Assembly: GCF_900496995.4 (NCBI RefSeq) | Contig: NC_044030.1 | Location: 77,044,017-77,108,016, forward strand | Length of the DNA stretch: 64,000 nt | Direction: 5' to 3' | From: Aquila chrysaetos chrysaetos | Lineage: Eukaryota; Chordata; Aves; Accipitriformes; Accipitridae | Shown here: in pieces, positions 47,901 through 59,500 of the stretch | Numbering within the stretch: position 1 is the stretch's first letter | Layout of the letters: every line of letters starts with the position of its first letter | Notes under the pieces: generated by a model | Database searches by the model: none | Told to the model about the DNA's origin: nothing | Seen by the model: only the letters and a program-made list of their open reading frames with translations | Program-made: the position numbers and the translations under genes

Positions 47901-50871
47901 TGTATGGTGGGTTATTGCCTTTACCCCCTGGAGAGCAAGGTCAGCTGGGTCTGGAAAGGCTCATCCCTCAGCTCTGCACACACCAAAAGCATTTCCCCAG
48001 CCCCCTCAGCTACCTTGCTTGCTAATGCCTCTCATCCTTCACCTGCTGGGGGATCTGAACCTGCACAAAGGGGATGCAAAGCCCCCCAGCAGCCCCAGCA
48101 CAGTCCTTTTGCCTCTGCCAACACTACCCCACACCATGCACGTGGGCAAGACCTCGTGACATGCCACGGGGAGAGAGGTGCTCGGAGTAGCTTGGTGCAT
48201 CTCCACCAGTGTTTCCGAAGCATTGGCTGCTTCATGGTTAGAGGATGTTATCGCCTGGTAGCACCAGGTGAGGGATGTGGATGGTGTCACTCTGCTGCAG
48301 GCAGGAGGGGACATGGCTCCCAGTTTGCTCCAGAGCCCCTGGCTTGCTGGTTAGGTTGGGACCACTCAGCACCAACACAAAAGCAGGCTCCAGCCTCCAG
48401 GGATCTGAGACGGAGGGAAAAGCAAGGCTGGGTGGTGAGGGGGTGCCTGCTGCCCATGACAGGGCAGCCTGTCACTATTTAGAGATGCCATGCAGAGGCA
48501 GGAAGCATTTGATTGCTGAAAACTACCCAGGGTGAAAAACTAAGAACCTTGAGCCTACAGGGAAGGGCCAGAACTGCTCCCAGGACCTGGACTAGAAAGC
48601 TGGCATCAGGCACACATCAAGGCAAAGACGTGACACCCTCAGGCAAGGGCACTTGTCCATCCCTTGGTGTCGTCGGGTTAGGACCGAGCATCAAACCCTC
48701 CTGGATCTGTAAATCCCACCTTCAAGAGCGATGCAGCCATATCTGTGCTGAACTGCTGCTCTGCTGCCTTCAGAGGCTGTGAGTTTGGCAAAGGGATGGG
48801 GAAGCCTCTAGCCACAGGGATGCACCAGATCTCACACCATCTATGTTGTCACTGCTTCTGCCCTGATCCCATGTCCCCAGGCATCAGCCTATGCCAACAC
48901 AAGGGCTGGCAGGGAGCCCAGCTATGCTGGAGGGAGCCAGAAGGGTTTTCTACCTGCTCTGCTTGTGGTTCAGTGGTTTCGTGATGGTTCAGTGGCTTGC
49001 TGCCCTGAGCCACATGCTGCAGACCAGCTCCAGACAGCTCCCTCAGTTTCTGTTCCCCAGTCACCTTCTTCCTTTCATTTTTCACGTTTTTCTCTTTGAT
49101 TATAAATAGCCCCAACAGGGACTTCCCAGCCCTCATGGAGGAAGAGGCAATAATCTGTTCCTGAAGGAAGTGACCAAGATGCCTGAAGGACCTTTCTCAC
49201 CCAAGTGTAAATGATACCAAACAATGTCCCCGTGCAGGAGACATTGGAGGCAGCAAGGGCAGAGAATGATGCCAGGAGCAGGGCTTCCGAGTGCTTTGTG
49301 GAGCAAATACAGCTGCTGCCATTAGCTTATTAATGCTCAGGGGAGAGCTTTTGTTGGGAACCCAGCTGTTGGGGTTCCCTGGTACTCCTGTCCAAGACTG
49401 CTGAGCTCTGGAGCCCCAGGGTTGCCACAAAAGCAGGCAGCATGCTGTTGAATGGCTGAGTCCCACTGGGGGACTCCAGGGAGTGCTTTGAGTGGGATGA
49501 TCTACTTCTCATTCTGCAGCTCTGCACTGGAGGTGGCTGCCATGCCTGCCAACCACCCAGAGGTCTTTGTTTCAGAAACAAAATCCTCCTCTTAAGAGAC
49601 TGTCTTCTTCCCCCAGGTGAAGCTACCTACATGGTGGTCTGGGGGGTCTGCAGGAAGATTTGCATCCAGGGTCTTTACCCTTGGCTGGTGCTGGAAGCTG
49701 CTGATCCCATAACAACTGGGGTTGTACCCTTCCACAGACCCTCTCCTCCACACAGGACAGACACAGCTGAGATGACACACTTCTCTCTCGACATTGTCTA
49801 ATTGGCTTGATTTGTCCATATTAAACATTTACCATCCACAGTTAGCTCCTTCATTAGCTATGACACATCATGTTTAACCACACAGAGATATTGCAGCAGT
49901 GCCAGAGCCAGCAGCAAATGCTCAGAAAACTTCTGCACAAGGTTAATACAGAGACCATGAGAAAATCTGGGGCTGAATTCAAACAAACATACACAAGCCT
50001 GAAAATACATCTGAGCTGGCAGAAGATCTTAGACAAGTGTGCACATCCACCTGCATAGCCTTCATCCCTGTGTCCTTTATTTATGCCCAGCATAATGGCT
50101 TGCCCTTGGACCTGGGGGCTTGCAAGGAGGAATGAGCACACATTTGGCTTGCAAACCAGAGTGTAATTAATTTCCAGTAAAGCTTCTCAGTTTCAGTGGC
50201 TGTGGAAGTTCAAGGTACTACCCAGGGTTAACTAGATGCCTCTCCTGCATGCCCGGGGTGCTCAGCCCCACCAGCATGGGTAAGGGATGGGTCTTCCAGG
50301 ACCAGGGAGAAACGAGGCAGGTGGGAAAGGAAAACAGTTTAAGAAATGACAGAAAAAACAAGATGAGGAGCACGCTAACGGTCCCTGCTGCCCCCAGCCC
50401 TGCTCCCGATCAGTGTCGGGCCCTTTGCCCCCAGGGCTTTGCCCTGAGGAAGGATTTTTCTCAGCTTCCCAGGGCAGGCACATAATTCCTCGACAGGCTG
50501 TTTTGAAGGCAATGTTTGCCATCTAGTGGGAAAATAGGGTCTGGGCATCCCTCTTGCCTGCAGCAGGAAAGGGCTTGGGGTTGTTTTGGCAGGAGTTAGG
50601 GGCCACGCTCCCCCTGGCCCATAGCTGGGCAGCAGCTCCCAGCCCCAGTGGGGAGCTCCGGGAAGGAGGGAAACTGGGAGAGGTGGTACTGGCCCAGCTT
50701 CCTGCAGGCAGCTCACCAGGTTATTTGCAGCCAGCAATGGATGCCTGCCTGAGTGTGGATCCCCAGCCCAAGCCCTTGGAGTGTTCCCCGGCTGAGCTGG
50801 TGCCCAGTATAAGTGGGGAGCTGAAAGAAGTGCTCTGGACTAGGGGAGAAAGCACCATGTTCTGGATAAAT

Positions 50872-51040
50872 AGTGCCTTCCAGGTCAGCATCTCCCTGGG
50901 GAATGGTACCCTTCCAGGTTGGCATCCCCCGCATTCCTCTGGCAATTAGTGCCCTTCCAGGTCAACATCCTCCCAGGCATCAGTGACTTCCAGGTCAGCA
51001 TCTTCCTGAGTATTGGTGCCTTCCAGGTCAGCATTGCCCT
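50872..51040 (+). repeat. Degenerate 33-36-bp minisatellite
   Basis: About five drifted units share TTCCAGGTCAGCATC (variants AGGTTGGCATC and AGGTCAACATC) at spacings of roughly 33-37 bp. The minus strand reads as repeated MLTWK-type peptides, which is a shadow of the repeat. Confidence 0.7.
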
Positions 51041-52840
51041 AGGGATCCCTGCCTTCTGTGTCAGCAGATCCTCCTGGTGATTACTCAGCATCCTCCAGGA
51101 GAACACAGGTGTAGACACAGACCTGGCACTTTATCACCTTATCACCTCCAGATCGATCAGCACAGAGGTGACAATGCCAATGCCCAGCATGTATGTGGAG
51201 CTCAGCTGCTTCCATGTCTGGTGGATCTCCCAGCGTGGACCAAAAGCTGGGGGTTGCTTGTATGCTTGGAGGGCCCCGGGTGTTGTAACCCTGCAAAGCC
51301 ACATGAGACTCCCAGAGTCACATTTAACTCTGCCCCATCATTTTCAGGATGCAGAGAAAGGCCCTGCTGTACAGGGCTGTCTGTCTGCCCAGCGCCTGCT
51401 CTGTGCAATCCTGGAAGCCCAGGGAGCACTGGAGTCCCCCAGCTGGTTGAGGAGCTCCTGCACAGGGCTGAGCCATGCTGTCTGTAACGTCTCTTTGCTT
51501 GGTCTGCCCCTGCAGATGAAGCAGCTGATGTGGCAGTGGACACAGGGGACCACAAGGTGCAACTGGTGGGAGGAGAGCAGGTAGGGAGGCTCCCTGTCCC
51601 TCCCCAGGGAAGCTCCCAAAGTGTGTCTTGCTCTGTTTCAGTCCCTGCAGCTCTGGAGGCAGCTGGAGGAAAAGACGGAGTTTCTGCCATGGGGCAGGGA
51701 GGAGATCATCTCCTCTGAGCAAGTGACATGGCAGCATTGAGGAGATATGGTCCTCAGGCTGCGCAGCAAAGGAGATGTGTTCATAGGGAATATGCAGTGG
51801 GCACTGCTGTGAAAAGTGATATGACTGCACGAGTCTCCCAGTGCCACCACACTTCATGGCAGGCACACAAAACACTGTGAACTCTTGCTTGGACCACAGG
51901 ACTGTTTTCAGGGCAAAAAAAGCTGGCAGGAAAGTCCTGGGCTCGGTGAGCTCATCCAAATTGCTGCTGCTGCTTTGAAGAGGGAGCAGCCATTTCCTGA
52001 GATCATCATGAGCAGCAGTGCTTTAGCCTCCCAGCATCTCTGTGGCCATGTGCTTGGCATTTCCCAGCCGTGAAAGACCAAAATCATCATGGAGGCAAGG
52101 AAGAGGCTAGCCTCAGCAAGCAAAGAAAGAAACAACCCATTCCTGCAGGGAGAAGCCTACAATGGGGCAGCAAGAAATGTCTCAGGCTTCTCCCCTCTCC
52201 ATGTCTGTTTGGGTGCCAGCACATCTGGCCTGGCAGGTGATGTCTCTCCTCTCTTTCAGGAAAGAGCGCATGATGGGCAAGGAGTTTGCAGGCCTGTGGC
52301 AACTAGAAAGGGAGGCAGATGAAGAAGAGGGAGTATGGGTGGTCTCAGGGGTCTCCAGTAGGCTGGGCACTTGGGCCCCCTCACAAGACCCCAGGCAGAG
52401 GCATCCCACGTGCAGGTGAAATGAAAGCTATGGCCACGGTCAATGCTCAGCACTCGTTTTTAAAGCATTTGTGTTTGGATTCACTGTGTCTGCAGGGCAG
52501 GGTCCCTGCTGCTTCTCCACTCCAAGTGCCCAGACAGTGTGATGGTGGAAGTGGCTCCTGAGGGGGATGCAATCCCTCTGGAGATGCCCCACACTCTTGG
52601 GACCTGCACTGGTAACAATTTAGGCTCTGTCTCCTCTTGTCAGCTGTGATGCCACTTCCATGGGGACTGGATGCATGGGTCACATGTGGGACTCGTTCCC
52701 AAACACTGTCCTTGCTCTGCCCATGGGCCTCCTTTTGCCAGCCTTATACACTTGGCCTCCTAGCCATCTTCACAAGACAGCTCCTGCATAATGAGCATCT
52801 TTGATGCTTAGGACGGTATTTGGGTGTCCAAACTGCCTAT

Positions 52841-52881
52841 GCATCCATCCATCCACCCACCCATATATCCATCCCTTTCTC
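52841..52881 (+). repeat. CATC/CACC tetranucleotide microsatellite
   Basis: Imperfect run of CATC and CACC units (CATCCATCCATCCACCCACC, then CATATATCCATCC). Confidence 0.85.
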
Positions 52882-55800
52882 CCTCTGCCAACTGATCCTT
52901 GGATCCATCTATACATCTGCACAGCTCCTTCCCTCAATCCATGCATCCTTCCCTCCCTGACTGAACCACTGACTGTACATGTACCCTTTCCTTTCTCCCT
53001 TGCCTCATGACATATATATGTTTCATGCCCCTATGGCTTCCATGATCTGCTGGAGCTGCTATTACTTCTTTCCTTGGCTCAGGATGTGGTGCAGAAGGAA
53101 GCAGGAGCAGCCATGAGAGGTAAGTTGAGACTGTTTTGCTTCACAGTCCTGTGCAACCTGCCTCCTCCCCTGCAAAATGCGGGCTGACCCTGGCAGCAAG
53201 GCAGGGAGAGGAGGAGGCTAGGCCTGAGGGCCAGCTCAGTTATTTGGCAGGGTTGGTGGCAGTCAAGCAGCCCAGGCACTGCTGCACAACAGTCCACAAC
53301 CAGTGCCCTCCTGCAAAAGCTTTTGCCCAGGCTATTGCTTTCCCAAACAAGCCCTGCACACAGCTGAGCGGCTGGTGCACCCCAGCCCTTGCCTGAGAGA
53401 TGCTCTGGATGGGGCTGCTCTGCGCTGGATGGAGACCCGGACATGGACCTTTCTGCACCTCAGTGGTGGGGACCTTCCCTGGCATGTGGCATTGCCTGCT
53501 GGAAATTTTGTACCCCCAGCAGGACCCACGGCATGTTCTGCTGCACTTTTCTCCTGCTGGGCTTGGGCTGGTCCCTGTTCCATGCCAGGGAGCTGGACCA
53601 ATCGCTGCTCCTCGTGGATGCAGCCCACAGCCTGCTTTGTCCTGGCACAGCCTCAGCATCCCCAGGCCTAGCTTATACCAGCTCCCCCAGCGATCTTGGC
53701 ACAGCATCCGCTCTAGGGAGGGTGGGATACAGCAGCAAGGCAAGTTTGGAAGTGCCTCTGCCTACTCCGGGCAGGGTGCGTCCAGGCAGGGCTCCAGCCT
53801 GCAGCAGGAAGCCTCCTGCTCGCTCAGCAGCTGCACAAGCCACCAAAAAGCCTGAGCCCTGGAGGAAGTGCCCTGGCCCCGCGGTGGGACAGGGAGGTGC
53901 CGGCGCTGGGACTGCTCTCATGGTCCCTTCCTGTTTTTCTTCTCCACAGCTTGAAGGCGAAGTTGACTTTGGCATCTAGAGCCCTCTCCTTTATCCCAGA
54001 TTGCTGTTCACCCCAGCCCTCCCCTTGCATCTTCACTGGTCCAGTGGAAAGCCCTGTTTGCCTATGTCGAGCACCAGGGCACACTCCCCTGGGCAGGTGG
54101 GAGTGCAGCACCCACCACCAAGCATCTTTAGCCCCCCAAGTGCTGAACTTGCTGCTTCCTTGGAGTTCCCAATGCCCCTGTGTGACATTTACAGGCTGCT
54201 GGAGCAGGGAGCTGAGCCATGGGGAATCCCAGCAGGCAGCCGCAGTGTGGGCAGGCAGAACTTTGCGGTGGCATGCAGACGTCTTGCCTGCTCTTGGTAT
54301 CTCCAGCTGCCAAATGAGTGGCAAGTCCTGTCTCCAAAGCTTCCACCAGAGAGGAAAGGGGTCACCCTCCAGGGCCAAGGGCAGTAGGATGCGGTGATGA
54401 GGACCAGATGTACATCTCCTACCCTCAAGCTGCCCTGGTCACCAGAACTGGGTGTCCCCACAGCCCGGCCAGGCAAGCCCCAGCTAAGGAAGGGGACACA
54501 GGGCTTGGCACCTGGGGACAGCGCAGCTATGGGTACCCTCTGCCTGTCATTTCTCATCTACCCACCTGAGCTTGCCTGCACAATGCAGGCACACGTTCCC
54601 CTGTTGGATGTGCGAGGCTCCAGTGGTCTCTACTCCCTCTGGCCGGCAGCAACCCCCTTTTATTTGGAGAAGGCCTGAACTTTCTGGAGGTTATAAGCAG
54701 GCAGGATACGGGGGCCAGAGCTGCCGGCTCATGCTCTCTCCCATTTTCTGGCCATTGCGCTCCTGTGTCTCAAGCAGCCGTCAGCCTCTATACCAGCACC
54801 AGGTGCTGGGAAAACACTGAGCTCAGTTTGCAAATGCTGGAGACACAGCTATAGGATGGACATCACCCATGTTCAACAGCATCCTATGGACAACCACAGC
54901 CCTGATCCCTTCCATAGTGGCATCGGAGTGGGATCTGGTGGTGGTAAGAGCAGATTTCCAAGCCACGCTGGGGACTGAGGGGAGAAAAGGGTGACCATGA
55001 CACATCAGAAAGGGTGCTGGCTGGGTTGGATGCTGGGGACAAGAGTCCAGCAGGTGATGGCAGCATGACACAGCTGGAGCTGGCAAGTTCTGGGGTGCAC
55101 CTGGGAGAGGGGATGTGGCTGTTGGGCCCAGAAGCCCAGGCAGGATCTGGCCCCTTATACCTCCCCAGCTTAGTGGCCTGCCTTACTTGCTCCATGGAGA
55201 GTCCTTTTCTGTCCAAGGATGATGCCACCCCAGTAGAACACTGTAAATGGAGGGCTGACCGCCATCTCCCCCATCCAGGGTGAGTGTGCTCACCAGGGGC
55301 AGCAAGGGGCTGGGACCCCACAGAGCCAAGCACCAGCTCGGGCAGCCCCCACACCCCCGCACAGGGGGTGGGAGCGCAGGGGCAGCCGGCGAGGGCAGAG
55401 GGGTCCGTGGGCTCACAAGCCGTTGCAAAAGGCACAGCCCTGCCCCAGTCCCCTCCAACCCAGTCCCCACGAGCACCCTCTCAGGAGGTGTCCCTCCTCC
55501 AGGCTCTCTCCGCACCCCAGATTCAAGGGCAGCCCCAGGGCCCAGCCGGGAGTGACACATCTCCCTGGCAGGGTGGGCGCATGAACCCACCCCGCGTTGG
55601 CTCTGCTCCCTGCACTCCCCGCGCCACCGCTGCCTGAATTTCCATCCAGCCCCATCTGGATCTCATTGGGCTGCTGGCGCTGAGCACCGGGTCGGGAGGT
55701 GCCAACACATGGAAGCCATTAGAGGGGCCGGGTAGAGGTGCGGGGAGGGGGCCACATGCTGAGTGAGGGGGGCTGTGCAGAGGGTCCTGTCCCTGCTGCC

Positions 55801-56067
55801 AGGCTGGCGGGGTCAGGGGAGATGTCGCAGGCAGCTGCCTGCATCCTCTTCTGGCACTCAGCAAGGGCTGGCCCGGGCAAGGGTCTCTCTCAGCCCCTCC
55901 AGGTGCCTGGGGAGGGGGCTGACTTGTTTGGAGACCAGCCCTGCTGCCTGTGCACGTCCTGCAAGGACCGTCCCCAAGCTGGCATCTCACCCGGTGCCAC
56001 TCACCTCTTCCCTGGCCCAGCACCATCTGCAAGGGGGTCTTGCCTGGGCAGTGCCAACGCTATCCCC

Positions 56068-56073
56068 TTTATT
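56068..56073 (-). terminator. IL11RA: Polyadenylation signal, probably IL11RA
   Basis: TTTATT on the plus strand is AATAAA on the minus strand (CCAATAAAGGGG), 485 bp beyond the IL11RA stop codon. It is the first canonical signal I see downstream of the stop. Confidence 0.5.
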
Positions 56074-56557
56074 GGCATCATTGCTTCGTCCAGCCACAGC
56101 GTGGGGCAGAGGGGCAGAGGGATGGGGTAGGGGGGTCTCTTCTGCCTGCTGGTGGCTGGTGGGGGGTGACGGGCAGGGCTCAGCATCCCCTGCCCACTGA
56201 TGCCCGGCACCCCTGGAAGCATGCACCCATGGTCCCCCTTGACACTAGGCAGTGAAGTGGGCCTGGCTCAGCATCATCATCCCCATGTGTTCAGCAGCGC
56301 CGGGTGGTGGGTCTGGCTTGTCGCCTTGAGTCCGAGGTACCTCCAGCCGGCTCCTGGCAGGCACGGGCAGCCCAAAGCTCCTGGGAGCAGAGCCTCTCTC
56401 CTTAGGGTTCATCCTGCACCCCAGGGTGCTGGGGGCTCCAGCAATGTCCACGGTCATGGGGCGACCCAGGAGGAGTGGGGTCCTTGGGTGCCAGCAGTGG
56501 CATCAAGCCCCACGCGTGGGTGAGTGGGTGCAGGGAACGGGGATCAGCCAGGGCTCA

Positions 56558-59500
56558 CTACAGGATCTGGGCCTCTGCCGAGAGAGAGGGCAGGGGGTCA
56601 GAGAGGGCACTGACCTCCCCCCCCCCCCCCCGCATTCCCCTCATTACCCCCCTGCACCCCGACTCACTCGGCAGTGCCTTCAAGTGGGTGGCAGCAACCA
56701 AGAAGTTGTGGGGTTTGGTCTTGTCCTTGCCATGTTTCCTCACCCGGAGCCTGGGGACAGAGCAACGGTGGCTGAGAACCCCAAGCAGGACCGTGGGCAC
56801 CAGCACTGCCAGCATCCCTGGCGATCCTGCTCTGCATCCCCGGCGAGCCCACTCTGCATCCCCATCCAGCTGTGCCCAGCTGTGCCCAGCTACTCCAGCA
56901 GGTCAGCTCCAAGGCTACAGCAGGAGCCGGTCATGAGACAGAGCAGGGCTGGGATGGGGACAGGGACCAACAGCAGAGCCGCAGCATGGCAGGGAGAGCC
57001 CAGCCATGGCAGGATGAGGGGACCCAGGGACAGGACCAGCAGGCAGTGGCCACAAGCAGGACTCCCAGGGGGCAAAGGCATATGGAAGGGTCTCTGCACT
57101 GACTCTGGAGCATGAGTGAGGCAGGAGCATTTGGGGGAAAGTTAGTAGCAGCAGCATCTTTGGAGGATACAGAGAAACCTCCCATGGATGTGGGCTCATC
57201 AGAAAGACCCTAGGCAAGCTGGGCAGTACTGCAGCCAGTGGGGTGTGCTGGGAAGAGGCATTGATGTGGTAGGGGTGCAAGGGGATAAGGCATCATAAGG
57301 GGATGGGGCTGGCATCAAGTCTGTTTGGGCAGGGACCAGAGCAGGGCTGCGGGGACATGGGACACCCCATGGTGAGGGTTCAGGGGCCAGAGTGGGATGG
57401 GAATAGCAATCATGCAGGCCCTTCCCTCTCAAGACCCAACCTACCAGATGAGGATGGTGATGACAAGAACAGCAGCCAGGACAAAGAAGGCAAAGATCCC
57501 AAGGGACACCAGGACGGCTGTCTTCTCCAGGGGGTCACTGTGGTCTGGGACAGAGAGACTGTCATGGCCAAGGGATGCCACAGCCCCTGGGCACCCGGGG
57601 GACCCTATTGCAAGCTTCTGGACACCCCAGCACCCCAGCCACATGCAGGCATGGGGCAAGAGACCCCTCCTATCATTCTCAGCCACACGTGTGCTGAGGC
57701 ACGCAGCAGCCTGCAGGCAGTCCCCACTCCTGCCCACCACCTCCAGCTCTACTCACTGATGGGCTCAGGGTTGGGAGCCTGGGAGGGCTCCTCGGCCAGG
57801 CTCTCCAGGCTGGTGTCTGTAGTGGTTTCTTCACTTGCCACAGTGGCTGGGTCTGGAAGGACAGGGGAGACAGGAATCACTCACCCAAAATCATGGGCAG
57901 CACCCCAGGGACCCACAGAGAGGAGCAAAGAAGGGTGCCCTTGTGCCCCAGGGGTCTCATGAGCCCAAGGGTGCCCCTGGGGTGCTAGCAGAGCTATGGG
58001 AGCCCCGCTCTGCCCCGAGGTTGTGGGGAGCAATCCCCAAATGGCAGCAGCACGGCTGCAGCCTGCCATTGGGCTCGGAGATGCTTTGCCCCCTTGCAGC
58101 TCTGTCTCCCACCGTGGGGCCAGTTTTTGGATGGTGCAAAGGACCAGCTTTTTGGGTCAACTTTAAGGGACCCGAGGACCTGGGGCTTGCTCTGGGTGAT
58201 ATTTGTGAGAATGGGTGCCATGAGGAAGCGGCTGGAGAAGGGCAGCCCAGGGTGCTGGAGGAGCTTTGGGGAGGGATGGTGCAACCTAGTAGGGATGCTG
58301 GGGGCTTCAGCCTGTCCCCCTCACACCTCTGACCGGCGTCGCCCGGGCCTCGGCGCTCCACTCGCTCCAGTTCCCCGCATCCAGGAAATCCTTGGCGCTG
58401 ACTTGGACCACGTGCTCCAGCCCAGCAAAGGCATCTGTGATCACCTCGGAGAGGTTCACCGTCTCCACCTGCGCCAGGCAGAGGGGAGCTGTGGGGCAGG
58501 AGAGTGCACCCCTCACTGCCCTCCCTGGCCTCGTGCCCACCCCACTCCCACGTTGGCTTTGCCTTTCCTCACCCACCACTTACCACAGACCAGGAGCGGT
58601 GGATGACGGGCCGGTACTGGAGCCGAAACCTGAGCTGGAAGTGGGGTTCCTTGGGCCAGGAGGAAGGGTACTTCCAGCTCACATGGAGCCGCCGTGGGGC
58701 CAGGGGGATGGGCTCCACCACCAAGCCCTCTGGAGGGTCCGGCTTAACTGCATGGGAGAGGACAGGGAGCCCTTGTCACACCGGACTGCTATGCATAGGG
58801 GTGTTGGGCTCCTCGGTGCTGCCCAGGGCTGGATGCCTGTGGGACGAACAGACACTGGGATAGACAGATGGATGGATGGGGACTCACTGATGGCTTGCAT
58901 GGTGATGTCGAGGAGGCGGAAGCTGGAGCCCAAGGGGTTCACCTCGGTGATGTTCAGGCGGTAGGAGCTCCAGAACTCTGACCCATGGACAGTGCAGGTG
59001 CCAGGGCGGGATGGATCCTGCAGGCATGGCCCCATGTGCCCATTCTTGTTCCTGCAGATGGGGAGGCAAGGTGGTGAGATGTCTCCCCCAACTGCCATGC
59101 ATAGTTTCCTGGTGCTGCCAATGATGTGCCATGCAGGGAGACCCCCATGCCAAGAGCCTGGTGGAGGAGGCAGCTCCTGTTACAGCTCAGCTGCCGTCAC
59201 CCCTCCAGAGTCTGGCACGTCCCTCTGGGCATGACTGAAGGGACCCCCACCCTAGCCCCACAGTCCCTCCTGGGAAGGTCCCTCCCTGGGGCAAACCCTT
59301 CTCCCAGGTCCAGGTAGCTGGCTCCCCCACGGGCACCCCCAGCCCTCACTTTGGCGACCCTGCTGAGGACAGTGGCAGAACCTTCGGGATGGGGGCCAGT
59401 CTGAAGGAAGCAGGACTGGGGTGAGAGTCAGTCCTACCTCCGCTTCTCTTCACCCGTCAGTGATTTCTTCCTGCCATGGAGAGAAACGGAAAAGCAGATG

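Larger units (their letters stand above)
47901..56060. other. CCL19-IL11RA spacer; exon-like plus-strand blocks, no named gene
   Basis: No recognisable CCL27 or other named gene was found. Plus-strand exon-like blocks with splice signals include 51516-51580 and 51642-51722 (joined in phase 0: ...VQLVGGEQ then SLQLWRQLEEKTEFLPWG...), 51900-51945, from 52260, 53083-53119 (strong acceptor and GTAAGT donor) and 55169-55279 (acceptor CCCCAG, donor GTGAGT). A 62-codon Q/K-rich frame lies at 49870-50058. Phases do not connect all of them, so they may be remnants or chance. Confidence 0.35.
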
